NCBI GenBank assembly: GCA_964527835.1
Contig: CAZGNV010000001.1
Span: forward strand, 62,001-126,000
Length of the DNA: 64,000 nt
Origin: JAFDCJ01 sp964527835
GTDB taxonomy: Bacteria > Desulfobacterota > Desulfobacteria > Desulfobacterales > JAFDCJ01
Direction of reading: 5' to 3'
Under the pieces are notes generated by a model. It did no database searches and was not told the DNA's origin. It saw only the letters and a program-made list of their open reading frames with translations. The stretch's first letter is position 1, and the number at the start of each line of letters is the position of its first letter. A program made the translations under genes and the position numbers. This document shows, piece after piece, positions 54,354 through 63,043 of the stretch.

Positions 54354-55144
54354 AGCTTGACGACATCCCCCTTTTTGGCCTTCAAACGCCGGGCGGCGCT
54401 GCCCTGGTTGACGGCGATTTCCAGATAGCCGCGGCTTCCGATCAGTGCCAGCAGACCGTGGGCCGCAACATCGGCATAGGTTTGTGACAGCCCCTTGATG
54501 GTCTGTTGAGCGATTTTCACCTGAACCCTGCGCGCCGCATCATGGCTGCAGACGCTCATCAGGCAGGCGGAATCAATATTGGTGATCAGGTTGCCGAACC
54601 TGTCGGCAGCCACCACCGTGCCTTCCACCCGTCCATCGGCGTGAACCGTCGGCGCCAGGCCTTCGAGGTGTATGGCTTCGGTCGGGGTCATTGGGACCCC
54701 GAGTTGCTGCAGCGCAACTCCCTTTGCGATGTGGGCGGCAACCGGAGCCATGATATCCCGCCCGTGAAAGGTGCTGCTGACAGGCTGCCGATAAAAGCTC
54801 TCGGCGCTCAGCCGCCAAAGGCATTCGGGTTGGTCTTTCTCCAACAGCAACGTGAGCACCCCGTTGTCGGGGGCAATAAAAACGTGGTTTGCAAACTCCA
54901 GGGCCAGAATGTCCCGTTCGGTGCCCACTCCCGGATCCACTACCACCAAGTGCACGCTGCCATCGGGGAAAAAACGATAGGCGCTGTAAATGGCAAACGC
55001 GGCCTGGCCAATATCCTGACTGTCGATCTGATGGCTGATATCGACCAGAACCGCCGCCGGGTTGATGGACAGGATGACGCCTTTCATCACCCCCACATAC
55101 TCGTCCTGAAGGCCAAAATCCGTTAGCAGTGTTATGACTGGCAT
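54341..55144 (-). CDS. SAM hydroxide adenosyltransferase
   Basis: This 267-residue enzyme of the fluorinase/chlorinase-like family normally hydrolyses S-adenosylmethionine to adenosine and methionine. The N-terminal ITLLTDFGLQDEYVGVMKGVI, the VVVDPGVGTERDIL loop and the catalytic TFHGRDIMAPVAAHIA are all present, giving the Asp-Arg-His set of hydroxide adenosyltransferases rather than halogenases. The C-terminal barrel contains GTVVAADRFGNLITNI. The last codons are provided by a repeat A end, so the natural C-terminus was probably altered by it. Confidence 0.88.
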   Translation of the reverse strand: MPVITLLTDFGLQDEYVGVMKGVILSINPAAVLVDISHQIDSQDIGQAAFAIYSAYRFFPDGSVHLVVVDPGVGTERDILALEFANHVFIAPDNGVLTLLLEKDQPECLWRLSAESFYRQPVSSTFHGRDIMAPVAAHIAKGVALQQLGVPMTPTEAIHLEGLAPTVHADGRVEGTVVAADRFGNLITNIDSACLMSVCSHDAARRVQVKIAQQTIKGLSQTYADVAAHGLLALIGSRGYLEIAVNQGSAARRLKAKKGDVVKLTAP

Positions 55145-55153
55145 TGTGAATCA

Positions 55154-55192
55154 GTGACGGCCTTGTAAAAAGTCATTTTTAAGCGACATCAA
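55154..55192. repeat. Dispersed intergenic repeat A, left half
   Basis: TGACGGCCTTGTAAAAAGTC to GCGACATCAAC matches the left arm. It fills almost the whole gap between ruvB and the SAM hydroxide adenosyltransferase gene. Confidence 0.72.
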
Positions 55193-56233
55193 CTAAAACA
55201 AACGGCGCTGGACCTTAAACCCCAGATGTCTGAAGGCCGCTTCCGAGACTTTTCTACCGGAGGATGTGCGGGTTAAATATCCGATTTTCAACAGGTACGG
55301 CTCGACAATATCAACCAGGGTGTCAGACTCTTCCTGCAGCGTGGCGGCAATGGCCTCGATGCCCACCGGTCCTCCGCGATAGTACTCAATGATTGTCTTG
55401 AGGTAGCGCCGATCCAGATCGGTCAATCCCATTTCATCAACCCCTTCCAGCTTCAACGCGGCATTGACCGTGGGTCGCGTAATAACGCCGTCAGCGCGGA
55501 CCTGGCTGAAATCCCGCACGCGTTTTAGCAGTCGGTTCGCAATGCGGGGAGTTCCCCGTGAACGCCTGGCAAGTTCGGCCGCCCCGTCGTCATCAATGGC
55601 GATTTTCAACAGGGATGCTGAACGCAGGGTGATTTTGACCAGGTCGGGTTGACTGTAAAAATCCAGGTTGCGGAAAATACCGAAACGGTCCCGCAGGGGA
55701 GACGACAGCAGACCGACCCTGGTCGTGGCCCCCACCAGGGTAAAGCGCTTGAGTTGAAACCGGTGACTGCGGGCATGAACCCCCTTGTCAAAAACGAAGT
55801 CGATGGCAAAATCCTCCATGGCAGGATAGAGAAGTTCCTCCACGGTTTTGGGAGTCCGGTGGATTTCATCGATAAAAAGGATATCTCCGTCTTCCAGGTT
55901 GGTCAGCAACCCGATCAAATCCCCGCCCTTTTCCAGGGCCGGTCCGGAAGTCACCGTCAGGTTGCCCCCCATTTCGTTGGCGATGATATGGGCCAGGGTG
56001 GTTTTTCCCAGACCGGGGGGGCCGTGCAAAAGCACGTGGTCAATGGGTTCTGCGCGCTGGCTGGCGGCTTCAATCGCAATTTTAAGGGTTTCCACCACCT
56101 CGGCCTGACCCACGTAATCATAAAGCTTTTCCGGTCGCAGGGATAATATTTCAAACTCCTGGTCTTCGTCCAGGGGCTCGGCGGAAAGCAGGTTTTGTTT
56201 TTCAGATGAATAGGAGATGGTGTTATCTGCCAT
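55193..56233 (-). CDS. ruvB: Holliday junction branch migration helicase RuvB
   Basis: This 346-residue AAA+ motor drives branch migration of Holliday junctions with RuvA. It has the RuvB start LRPEKLYDYVGQAEVVETL, Walker A GPPGLGKTTLA, Walker B LFIDEIHRT, the sensor segment GATTRVGLLSSPLRDRFG and the C-terminal winged-helix domain ending TSSGRKVSEAAFRHLGF. It is in the order ruvC-ruvA-ruvB on the minus strand. A repeat A right end lies in the 91-bp gap after ruvA, so ruvB may be partly uncoupled from ruvCA. Confidence 0.97.
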   Translation of the reverse strand: MADNTISYSSEKQNLLSAEPLDEDQEFEILSLRPEKLYDYVGQAEVVETLKIAIEAASQRAEPIDHVLLHGPPGLGKTTLAHIIANEMGGNLTVTSGPALEKGGDLIGLLTNLEDGDILFIDEIHRTPKTVEELLYPAMEDFAIDFVFDKGVHARSHRFQLKRFTLVGATTRVGLLSSPLRDRFGIFRNLDFYSQPDLVKITLRSASLLKIAIDDDGAAELARRSRGTPRIANRLLKRVRDFSQVRADGVITRPTVNAALKLEGVDEMGLTDLDRRYLKTIIEYYRGGPVGIEAIAATLQEESDTLVDIVEPYLLKIGYLTRTSSGRKVSEAAFRHLGFKVQRRLF

Positions 56234-56246
56234 GGCGATAGTAGTA

Positions 56247-56278
56247 GCGAGAAAATTTACTTTTTACGGCTTCATCAA
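56247..56278. repeat. Dispersed intergenic repeat A, right end
   Basis: GCGAGAAAATTTACTTTTTACGGCTTCATCA is the right end of repeat A, in the ruvA-ruvB gap. Confidence 0.65.
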
Positions 56279-56324
56279 TAATGAAATTAATGGACAATGG
56301 TTTTGGGCGCAACGCCCGGAAAAT

Positions 56325-56942
56325 TCAATCCAGGCTTTGGCCCCGGTAGACTTCTTCAAAAAGTTCTTCAGCGCTGGCAATGGCGCTGTTGCGCTTAAAT
56401 GCCCGGGCGATCATCTGTTTGGCATCGGCCAACCGATGCCCGAGCTGCTTGACCATCACTTCCAGCACCTGCTGGCTGAAATCATCACCCGGCGGCTCCT
56501 CGGCCGGCTGTTCGGGTCGAATCAGGGCAAACTTTCCCATTCTGCCTTCCAGGCTGGCGACAATCTTCTGAGCGGTCCTGCGGCCGATGCCTTTTAACTG
56601 CGTCAGTTTTTCTATCTGGCCGGATTCAATGGCCGTCGCAATTTCGCGCACCGGAATATTCAGCGCTTTGACGGCCTTCAGCGGTCCGATATCTTCCACC
56701 GAGATAAAATGCTGAAAAAACTCTTTTTCGACTTCAAGGTTGAAGCCGATTAAAATTGGTTTGGGCTGGCGCTCGGTTTGCTGGAAAAAAATGTAAAGTG
56801 CGATTTCGTCCCCGACCTGCTTGGATTTCAGCGACTGCATCACGATATCGGGAAGCATGACTTCATAGCCGATCTGGTTGGCAAGCACCAGTATCCGGTC
56901 TTCCTCCTTTTTTAAGATTCTGCCTTCGAGATATCCAATCAC
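56325..56942 (-). CDS. ruvA: Holliday junction-binding protein RuvA
   Basis: This 205-residue protein binds the four-way junction and loads RuvB. The start is GTG at 56942, giving the conserved N-terminus IGYLEGRIL; it is 2 bp after the ruvC stop. Domain I (OB fold) is followed by helix-hairpin-helix segments (AVKALNIPVREIATAI, LTQLKGIGRRTAQKIVASL) and a C-terminal RuvB-binding domain after an acidic, Pro-rich linker (PEQPAEEPPGDD). Confidence 0.95.
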   Translation of the reverse strand: MIGYLEGRILKKEEDRILVLANQIGYEVMLPDIVMQSLKSKQVGDEIALYIFFQQTERQPKPILIGFNLEVEKEFFQHFISVEDIGPLKAVKALNIPVREIATAIESGQIEKLTQLKGIGRRTAQKIVASLEGRMGKFALIRPEQPAEEPPGDDFSQQVLEVMVKQLGHRLADAKQMIARAFKRNSAIASAEELFEEVYRGQSLD

Positions 56943-56944
56943 AA

Positions 56945-57445
56945 TTATACCCGATTGTTCCGCTGCGCACCCGCGCAACGGTAAAAACCGATCAGCGCCA
57001 GACCAATGGCATCCGAGGCATGATAGGGCCGGATCGGCGTATTGTGCTTCAACCGGTGCCGCACGGCCTCTTCAAGCTGCTCTTTGCCGGCATTTCCATT
57101 GCCGGTCAGAACCTGTTTGGCCTCACGCACGGGAATCTCCATGCAACGCACCCCGCTGTGGCATGCCGCCAGCAAAACGATGCCGACGACCTTGCCCAGG
57201 GTAATGCCGGATTGAGGATATCTTCCCAGGGAAAATATATCTTCCACCACCATCACATCCGGACGCTCCTCTTTTAATAACTTGAGCAGTTTTGAAAAGA
57301 TTTTATCGAGGCGCGCCGGCAACGTGGTGTTTTTGGAGGTCTGGATGCTGCCAAAGGAATACCCGGTGACCCGTCTGCCGTCTCCGCGCACTATTCCGAC
57401 ACCGGTTGCCGCCAGACCCGGATCTATGCCGACGACTGTAATCAT
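56945..57445 (-). CDS. ruvC: Holliday junction resolvase RuvC
   Basis: This 166-residue endonuclease cuts Holliday junctions. The catalytic acids are visible: Asp in VVGIDPGLAATG near the N-terminus, Glu in VVEDIFSLGRYP, and the last pair in YHASDAIGLAL, where a His replaces one of the usual Asp residues as in Thermus RuvC. The C-terminus ends RCAGAQRNNRV. It is the first gene of ruvC-ruvA-ruvB. Confidence 0.95.
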   Translation of the reverse strand: MITVVGIDPGLAATGVGIVRGDGRRVTGYSFGSIQTSKNTTLPARLDKIFSKLLKLLKEERPDVMVVEDIFSLGRYPQSGITLGKVVGIVLLAACHSGVRCMEIPVREAKQVLTGNGNAGKEQLEEAVRHRLKHNTPIRPYHASDAIGLALIGFYRCAGAQRNNRV

Positions 57446-57499
57446 CGGGCCCTCTGTTTTTCCTCAACGTTGCATAGCAACATGGCAAACAATATCTAA

Positions 57500-57646
57500 T
57501 GACGGTTCCGTAAAAAGCTTATTTATACCGCGAGCGGCAACCTATGAACAACGAACTTGGGTTGACTTCGTTGGAAGTCATTTTCGAGCGACATCAAACC
57601 TTTTCGGAAAAAGAGCTGTGAAGGGGTGAGCGTTAACATTGCAAGT
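57500..57646. repeat. Dispersed intergenic repeat A, rearranged copy
   Basis: It starts TGACGGTTCCGTAAAAAGCT, is interrupted by about 65 bp, then resumes AAGTCATTTTCGAGCGACATC through GTGAGCGTTAACATTGCAAG. The right arm is missing. It lies between ruvC and cpoB. Confidence 0.6.
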
Positions 57647-57652
57647 TGAAGG

Positions 57653-58522
57653 CTATTTCAAACCCTTCAGCTTATCCCGGGCAATTTTGGCTTCGTTGGT
57701 CTTGGGATATTTTCTGATCAGTTCTTCTAAAATCAGGCGGGCATTGGCTTTATCGCCTAAATTGAAAAAAGCCAGCCCCTGTTTTAAAAGCGATGCCGGC
57801 ACCTTGTTGCCCTTGGGATAGTTCTCGATAACTTTTTGATATTCGAGAATGGCCTTTTCATACCATTTTTCACGGTAGTAGATTTCACCGAGCCAGAACT
57901 GGGCATTGTCGGCCCGCTCGGATTTGGGGTATCTTTCGATGAGTTCGCTGAATTTCTTTTTGGCGGTCTTGGCATCCCCCTGGTCAAAAGCCTGTTTCGC
58001 CATCCGGTAAATCTCATCCTCGGACAGCGGCGGCGGGGTCTCCGTGCCTGCTTTGATCTTCGCCGCGGACTTGGAGGGAGGTGCCGCCTTGCCGGACGGT
58101 TCTAAATTTAAATACTGCTCGAGTTTGAGAATCCGTTGTTCATTGGCCCGGGTGGATTCAGACAATTTGCTCAACTGCTCCTGCCGGCTCCTGGTGGCCG
58201 CCGAACCCTCTTCCAGGCGCTGTTTGAGCTTGTACTCAAGCTCTTCGAGTCTGCCGGTCAAAATCCTCAGCTCTTCATCGAAAGCCTCCATGCGGGCCCT
58301 TAAAGAGGCTGCCTGCTGCCGCAACTTTTCCTCTTGCTGGGTTCGGCTTTGCAGACCGGATTTTAAGGCCTGACTGCTTTTGCGCACTTCGGCGTTGTGC
58401 AGCTCCAGCTGACTGATCCGGTTATCCAGGCTGGTGATTTCCTGTTTGGTCACACACCCGGCAACCAGCAACAACCAGGCACTACTGACAAGTACAGCCG
58501 TTTTCACGAAGGATACTTTCAT
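57653..58522 (-). CDS. cpoB: Tol-Pal system coordinator CpoB/YbgF
   Basis: This protein of about 289 residues is exported as a probable lipoprotein. From ATG 58522 the signal peptide ends at the lipobox LLVAGC. A trimerising coiled coil follows (DNRISQLELHNAEVRKSSQ, then a second coiled segment LEELEYKLKQRLEEG). The C-terminal TPR repeats contain AKQAFDQGDAKTAKKKFSELIERYP and FWLGEIYYREKWYEKAILEYQKVIENYP. CpoB links the Tol machine with peptidoglycan synthesis during division. It is the last gene of the tol-pal operon, after a strong hairpin. Confidence 0.9.
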   Translation of the reverse strand: MKVSFVKTAVLVSSAWLLLVAGCVTKQEITSLDNRISQLELHNAEVRKSSQALKSGLQSRTQQEEKLRQQAASLRARMEAFDEELRILTGRLEELEYKLKQRLEEGSAATRSRQEQLSKLSESTRANEQRILKLEQYLNLEPSGKAAPPSKSAAKIKAGTETPPPLSEDEIYRMAKQAFDQGDAKTAKKKFSELIERYPKSERADNAQFWLGEIYYREKWYEKAILEYQKVIENYPKGNKVPASLLKQGLAFFNLGDKANARLILEELIRKYPKTNEAKIARDKLKGLK

Positions 58523-58597
58523 CACTGCAAGTCTCTCGTGGATGGATTCGGATATCAAAAAACAGCCCGCCGGTTAAAGCGGGCCATGGATGGTGCA

Positions 58598-58625
58598 ACC
58601 GCCGGCAGCAACTGCTGCCGGCGGT
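58598..58625. other. Perfect 12-bp hairpin between pal and cpoB
   Basis: ACCGCCGGCAGC / GCTGCCGGCGGT with a 4-nt AACT loop. No T run follows on the minus strand, so it is more likely a processing or attenuation structure than a full terminator. A second short inverted pair (GCCCGCCGG / AGCGGGCC-like) lies at 58564-58583. Confidence 0.6.
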
Positions 58626-58694
58626 CACCTATAGAACCGTCGCCATACCGGTGATGAAAAACCAACCGCGGCTTGATCATCATCCGGATTCAAA

Positions 58695-59207
58695 CTAGTT
58701 GATCACGAAATGGTCACGCCTGTTTTTCGCCCAGCACTCTTCGCTTTGCTCCGTACACACTGGCCGCTCTTCACCGTAGCTGATGGTGGTCAATCTCGAA
58801 GCCTCAATTCCCAGATCCACCAGAAACGCCTTGGCGCTTTCCGCACGCCGGTCTCCCAGGGCAAGGTTGTATTCATTGGTGCCCCGTTCATCGCAATGGC
58901 CTTCGATGGTCGCCGTTACATCCGGATTGTTGCGCAGCCATTCCGCCTTGCGCAGCAAATTGTCCTGGGCAGCCGGCGTCAACGAGGATTTATCGAATTC
59001 AAAATAGATGTCTTCCTGCATGACCACATCCGGCGCCTTGTATACCGGGGCGGGCGCAGGTTCTTCCTTGGCAACCTCGGGGGCGGGTTCCGGTTGCGGA
59101 GCGGGCTCCGGAGCTTCCGCCACCACTTTTTTCTGACACGAGACGGTAAACATCAATCCAGGGATGACCAACATCAGTGCTAAAACAATCCAGATCTTCT
59201 TGTGCAT
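58695..59207 (-). CDS. pal: Peptidoglycan-associated lipoprotein Pal
   Basis: This 170-residue outer-membrane lipoprotein has a signal peptide ending in the lipobox FTVSC with the lipid Cys at residue 24. A Pro/Ala/Glu-rich linker follows (about 30-55), then an OmpA-type peptidoglycan-binding domain with DIYFEFDKSSLTPAAQ, IEGHCDERGTNEYNLALGDRRAES and the late Asp/Arg-containing LTTISYGEERPVC. It anchors the outer membrane to the wall and binds TolB. It follows tolB by 29 bp in the tol operon. Confidence 0.95.
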   Translation of the reverse strand: MHKKIWIVLALMLVIPGLMFTVSCQKKVVAEAPEPAPQPEPAPEVAKEEPAPAPVYKAPDVVMQEDIYFEFDKSSLTPAAQDNLLRKAEWLRNNPDVTATIEGHCDERGTNEYNLALGDRRAESAKAFLVDLGIEASRLTTISYGEERPVCTEQSEECWAKNRRDHFVIN

Positions 59208-59236
59208 TTTTTCCTCCTTTCACAGTCCAACATACC

Positions 59237-60568
59237 TTAGGGATTAATATCATTCATAGACCATCTGGGGTTCATCTGCTCACCGCGCATCGCCAGCAAA
59301 CGCCGTTGGTCGGTACCGTAAGCAGTCATCACATAAATTCTTGAGGGCCCTTCACGGGTTGAGCTGAAAGCAATCAGACTTGCGTCGGGCGACCATGTGG
59401 GAGATTCATTGTCACCGGACTCATGGGTCAATTGCACCGGCAGCCCTCCGTTGACATCAATCACGAAAATATTGTGCAAACCGTCCACCATTCCGGTGTA
59501 GGCAATCTTGTCGCCCGCGGGCGACCAGCTCGGCTGGGTGTTGTAATTGCCTTCAAAGGTCAGCCGCCTCGTCCGGCCGGATACCAGATCTTTGATATAT
59601 ACCTGGGGTGTCCCTGCCCGGTTGGAAACAAAAGCCAGCTTCTTGCCGTCCGGAGACCATGTGGGAGAAACGTCACTTCCACGCATCCCTGTTAATCTTT
59701 TAATAATTTTTCCCGATCCAGTCAACAGATAAATTTCCTGATCACCGGAAAAAGACATGGTGGCGGCCAGTTCGAATTTCCCCGGCACCCAGGCCGGAGT
59801 GATGTTGATTCCCGGCCGGGCAACCACGCTCTCCTGCATTTCCGCCAGGTTCTTAATGTAAAGATCGGGTTTGCCTCCCTTATACGAGGTATAAGCCAGG
59901 TACTGCCCGTCGGAAGACCAGGCCGGCGATAAGGTAATCGAATGATTGCGGGTAACCTGTTGTCGATTATAACCATCAAACTCGCAGCTGTAAATCTCTT
60001 TGTTGCCGCTGCCGGTGGAAACAAAGGCAATCTTGCTTGTAAACATGCCGCTTTTGCCGGTCAGGTACTTGATGACCTCACCGCAGAAGCGCAGGATCAT
60101 CCGGCGTTGATCCGCCTTGGGGCCTGAATACTTTTTGCCCAGAATCCGGCGCCCCTTGAAAGTGTCGAAAAGACGCAGTTCCAGGGTGATCCGGCCGTCC
60201 TGGGCTTTATACAGACCGGTGATCAGCAGTTCGGCTCCCACCACGGTCCAGTTTTTAAATTTGATCTGGGGAGTCAAAACCCCGTCTTTGGCGGGATCGA
60301 AAAGAAATGCGCCCCGGTCGAGCAGCTTGAAATACCCGGTAAACTCCAGGCTGGCGGCCAGCAGATCGGCTGCCGCCACGGCCGAGGGGGATGGTTCGAC
60401 CCCGGTCTTGAACAGGGGAACTGCCAGGGGAATTTTGCGCAAAAATGGATTGCTCAAATCGATGTAATCATATCCATCGTTGGAGCTCTGGGCGAAACTA
60501 GAACCGGAACCGATCAAAATACAGGCCGCAAAAACGGCGGCCATCCACTTCAGATGCCTTGGGTGCAT
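59237..60568 (-). CDS. tolB: Tol-Pal system periplasmic protein TolB
   Basis: This 443-residue periplasmic protein has a signal peptide ending SSFAQS. The N-terminal TolB domain contains FKNWTVVGAELLITGLYKAQDGRITLELRLFD and GRRILGKKYSG. A six-bladed beta-propeller follows with repeated WSPDGKKLAF-type blades (for example SPTWSPDGKKLAFVSNRAG and SPTWSPDASLIAFSSTREG). It couples Pal to the inner-membrane TolQRA motor. The order tolQ-tolR-tolA-tolB-pal-cpoB is the common one. Confidence 0.95.
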   Translation of the reverse strand: MHPRHLKWMAAVFAACILIGSGSSFAQSSNDGYDYIDLSNPFLRKIPLAVPLFKTGVEPSPSAVAAADLLAASLEFTGYFKLLDRGAFLFDPAKDGVLTPQIKFKNWTVVGAELLITGLYKAQDGRITLELRLFDTFKGRRILGKKYSGPKADQRRMILRFCGEVIKYLTGKSGMFTSKIAFVSTGSGNKEIYSCEFDGYNRQQVTRNHSITLSPAWSSDGQYLAYTSYKGGKPDLYIKNLAEMQESVVARPGINITPAWVPGKFELAATMSFSGDQEIYLLTGSGKIIKRLTGMRGSDVSPTWSPDGKKLAFVSNRAGTPQVYIKDLVSGRTRRLTFEGNYNTQPSWSPAGDKIAYTGMVDGLHNIFVIDVNGGLPVQLTHESGDNESPTWSPDASLIAFSSTREGPSRIYVMTAYGTDQRRLLAMRGEQMNPRWSMNDINP

Positions 60569-60662
60569 GCAATTATTCCTGTTATAAATTATTTATTCTA
60601 AATATTTTAATGGCTTTTGTCAATTCAGGTGCAGCCGCCCCTGAAATTAACCGGCGAAGTGT

Positions 60663-61577
60663 CTATTTTTTAAGTCCTTGCGGTGTAAACCTTACGCCCA
60701 CCATGATGTAGGGTCTTCGGATCCCGGCCGGGTGCGGTGAGACCGGATTGGCCTTGACGATCGCCTTGTACAACGATTCATCCAGGTACCGGTTGCCGGA
60801 GCGCTTGGTAAACCGGATATCGGTGATTTCGCCGTTGGGCAACACCTTGAACACCACGCGGGTTTCCAGCTGTTCGTCGTCTCCGACCAGCTGCTGGGCA
60901 AGCGCCCAGTGCTGTTCCACCTGGAAAGCCACTTCAACTTGGTAAATTTTGATCAACTCCAGGGTGCGTCTGTCACCGCCCCCGCCGCCGCCCCCTGCGG
61001 TCGCACCCGACCCCGCCGCCGCCTTGCCGCCGGCAGCCGGCGCTGCAGTTTCGGTCTGCTCCACCTTTTTTTTCAATTTCTCCAGGGCCTGCTTCACCAA
61101 GTCGGTCCGGGATTCTTCAACCTTTTTTTTGACCCCGCTGACTGCCGTGCGAATCATTTTCTGCCGGTCGAGGGTCTTTTTCTTGAGCGACTTTTTGACC
61201 CTGGGAGGTTTTTTCGCCGGAGCCAGTGAAACCTGCTTTTGCGGCTGAACCGCCACCGGAGGCGGTTTTGGCGGCGGTGGGGTTATCTCCGGTGCGGCGG
61301 GTTCTTTTATTTCCGCCGGTTTGGCAACCGGTGGCGTTTTGGTCTTCGGTCCGGCTGTCCGCCTGGCGGCCGGGGGCCCGGGCATTGAAACCAGGTTGAC
61401 ATTAATGGCCCCGGGAGCCAATCTGCGCCTGGGGGCCATGTCGGGCAGCAATATCACGGCGCCGAAGAAGATCAGGTGGGCCAGCAGAGAAATGCCGAAA
61501 TAAAGCACCATGGCGCGGGAATCATTGCCCGGTCCCCTTGGGCGCTGGGTTTGCAGGTAGGTCTTTTTTGGCATCAA
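60663..61577 (-). CDS. tolA: TolA-like energy-transducing protein with TonB C-terminal domain
   Basis: This 304-residue protein has one N-terminal membrane segment (VLYFGISLLAHLIFFGAVILLP), a Pro/Lys/Ala-rich periplasmic region (PAEIKEPAAPEITPPPPKPP, KKPPRVKKSLKKKTL) and helical stretches. The C-terminal TonB/TolA domain contains RVVFKVLPNGEITDIRFTKRSGNRYLDESLYKAIVKANP. It should link TolQR energy to TolB/Pal. It is shorter than E. coli TolA (421) and has a glycine-rich stretch (SGATAGGGGGGGD) in the middle. It overlaps tolR by 4 bp. Confidence 0.9.
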   Translation of the reverse strand: MMPKKTYLQTQRPRGPGNDSRAMVLYFGISLLAHLIFFGAVILLPDMAPRRRLAPGAINVNLVSMPGPPAARRTAGPKTKTPPVAKPAEIKEPAAPEITPPPPKPPPVAVQPQKQVSLAPAKKPPRVKKSLKKKTLDRQKMIRTAVSGVKKKVEESRTDLVKQALEKLKKKVEQTETAAPAAGGKAAAGSGATAGGGGGGGDRRTLELIKIYQVEVAFQVEQHWALAQQLVGDDEQLETRVVFKVLPNGEITDIRFTKRSGNRYLDESLYKAIVKANPVSPHPAGIRRPYIMVGVRFTPQGLKK

Positions 61578-62014
61578 CTTTTTGTTTTGCGTGCGTCGCT
61601 TATCTTTTTCAGCACGGCGGGCTCGGTGACCATGCCCAGTTGATCAACCCCGGCACTTTTAATCTCCGCCATCACCTGCACCACCATGCCGTAGGGAATT
61701 GTTTTATCGGCTTTCAGGTAAACGCTGCGGTCGGAGCGCCCCTGCAGGATTTTAACCAGTTTGGCGCCAAGAAAATCGATGGTCACCTGATAGTCATTGA
61801 TAAAAATCTGCTGGTGCTTGTCAATGGTGATAATCAGGTGCTCTTTTTCAGTGTTTAAAGGTTTGGCGGTTGCCTGGGGCAGATCGACATTCAGGCCCTG
61901 GACCATCATGGGGGCGGTAACCATGAAAATAATCAACAGCACCAGCATGACATCCACAAAAGGCGTTACGTTGATTTCGGACATGAAGTCTTTGCTGTTG
62001 CCGCCCGGCGTCAT
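61574..62014 (-). CDS. tolR: TolR/ExbD-family proton channel subunit
   Basis: This 146-residue inner-membrane protein has the conserved start MSEINVTPFVDVMLVLLIIFMVTAPMM, in which the Asp of PFVDVML is the proton-carrying residue. The periplasmic domain (VYLKADKTIPYGMVVQVMAEIKSAGVDQLGMVTEP) is typical of TolR/ExbD. With TolQ it forms the proton-driven motor. It overlaps tolA and tolQ by 4 bp each, so the three are coupled. Confidence 0.94.
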   Translation of the reverse strand: MTPGGNSKDFMSEINVTPFVDVMLVLLIIFMVTAPMMVQGLNVDLPQATAKPLNTEKEHLIITIDKHQQIFINDYQVTIDFLGAKLVKILQGRSDRSVYLKADKTIPYGMVVQVMAEIKSAGVDQLGMVTEPAVLKKISDARKTKS

Positions 62015-62748
62015 CCCCGCCTCCTTTCGATTCTCAAAATATCCCGTTCGATAATATTGAGAAAATCGGCTGAAAAGCTTTGCAGTTCCGTTTCGATGGT
62101 TCTGATCTTGTTCATAAAAAAGTTAAAGGCGATCACCGCCGGAATTGCGGCGGCCAACCCTGCCGCTGTGGCCACCAGGGCTTCGGAAATGCCGGGGGCG
62201 ACCACCGCCAGGCTGGCCGACCCGCTCTGTCCGATGCCGGCGAAAGAATTCATAATTCCCCACACCGTGCCGAACAGGCCGATAAACGGGGTCGTGTTGC
62301 CGGTGGTGGCCAGAAAAGGAACCATCTGGGTCATGCGCGTCATTTCGGTATTGATGGCCCGCCGCAGGGCCCGCTTGACATTGTCCAGGCCGGCAAAGCG
62401 GGTGGCGAACGTCAGGCTTTCACCCCCGCTGCCGGCAGGCCTGGACTCCGGGCTGCTTCCCGACTGGCTTGTTTTTTTCAACTCCACGTACGCAATGCGA
62501 AAAACCCGGGCCAGGGGGCTGCCTCTGAGCTGCTTGGCTTTGGAAAAGGCATTGGACAGATCACGGCTTTTCCAGAAAAATTCGGTAAATTCCGCTGACT
62601 GTCTGATAGCCCGCTTGATGTAACGATATTTAATCAGGATAATGGCCCAGGAAGCTACCGAAAAAAACAGCAGCAGCAACAGGATCAGCTGGACAACAAG
62701 TCCGGCATTGCTGAGGATATAGATCAGGTCGATATGAGCGGCTGGCAT
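62011..62748 (-). CDS. tolQ: TolQ/ExbB-family proton channel subunit
   Basis: This 245-residue inner-membrane protein has three membrane segments: near residues 14-36 (AGLVVQLILLLLLFFSVASWAII), around 135-165 (LATTGNTTPFIGLFGTVWGIMNSF) and around 180-210 (APGISEALVATAAGLAAAIPAVIAFNFF), with the conserved Thr/Gly-rich motifs of TolQ. It is the first gene of the tol-pal operon. Confidence 0.94.
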   Translation of the reverse strand: MPAAHIDLIYILSNAGLVVQLILLLLLFFSVASWAIILIKYRYIKRAIRQSAEFTEFFWKSRDLSNAFSKAKQLRGSPLARVFRIAYVELKKTSQSGSSPESRPAGSGGESLTFATRFAGLDNVKRALRRAINTEMTRMTQMVPFLATTGNTTPFIGLFGTVWGIMNSFAGIGQSGSASLAVVAPGISEALVATAAGLAAAIPAVIAFNFFMNKIRTIETELQSFSADFLNIIERDILRIERRRG

Positions 62749-63043
62749 AGATTTTCCTAGTCTTGGTATGGAATTATAAAATTTAACCGCAAAACCTGCG
62801 GCAAAGCATCTGATTTCGGCCTGTTTAGTTATATGAAAACCGCAGATGTGTCAACCTATTTGGATTTTTGACCTGCCCGCCAACTTTTCGCTTGCCTTCG
62901 GCGGCGGCGGCAACTAAATAGGATAAGATCTCAAACGATTTAAACTTGACGGCCTCGTAAGAAGTCATTTTTGAGCGCCTTCAAGCGAGAAAATCGCCTT
63001 TTAAGATTTCACCAAACTTAAACCGGTCATCATCAGGTGTCAG
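62749..63043. other. Divergent intergenic region between tolQ and the HD gene
   Basis: About 295 bp, AT-rich in the middle, with a repeat A copy at 62947-63013. The tolQ promoter on the minus strand must lie here, but no consensus boxes are clear. Confidence 0.4.
62947..63013. repeat. Dispersed intergenic repeat A, degenerate internally deleted copy
   Basis: TGACGGCCTCGTAAGAAGTC on the left, with GCGAGAAAATCGCCTTTTAA and TTTCACCAA on the right, matches both ends of the element with several changes. It ends about 30 bp before the HD-domain gene. Confidence 0.65.
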
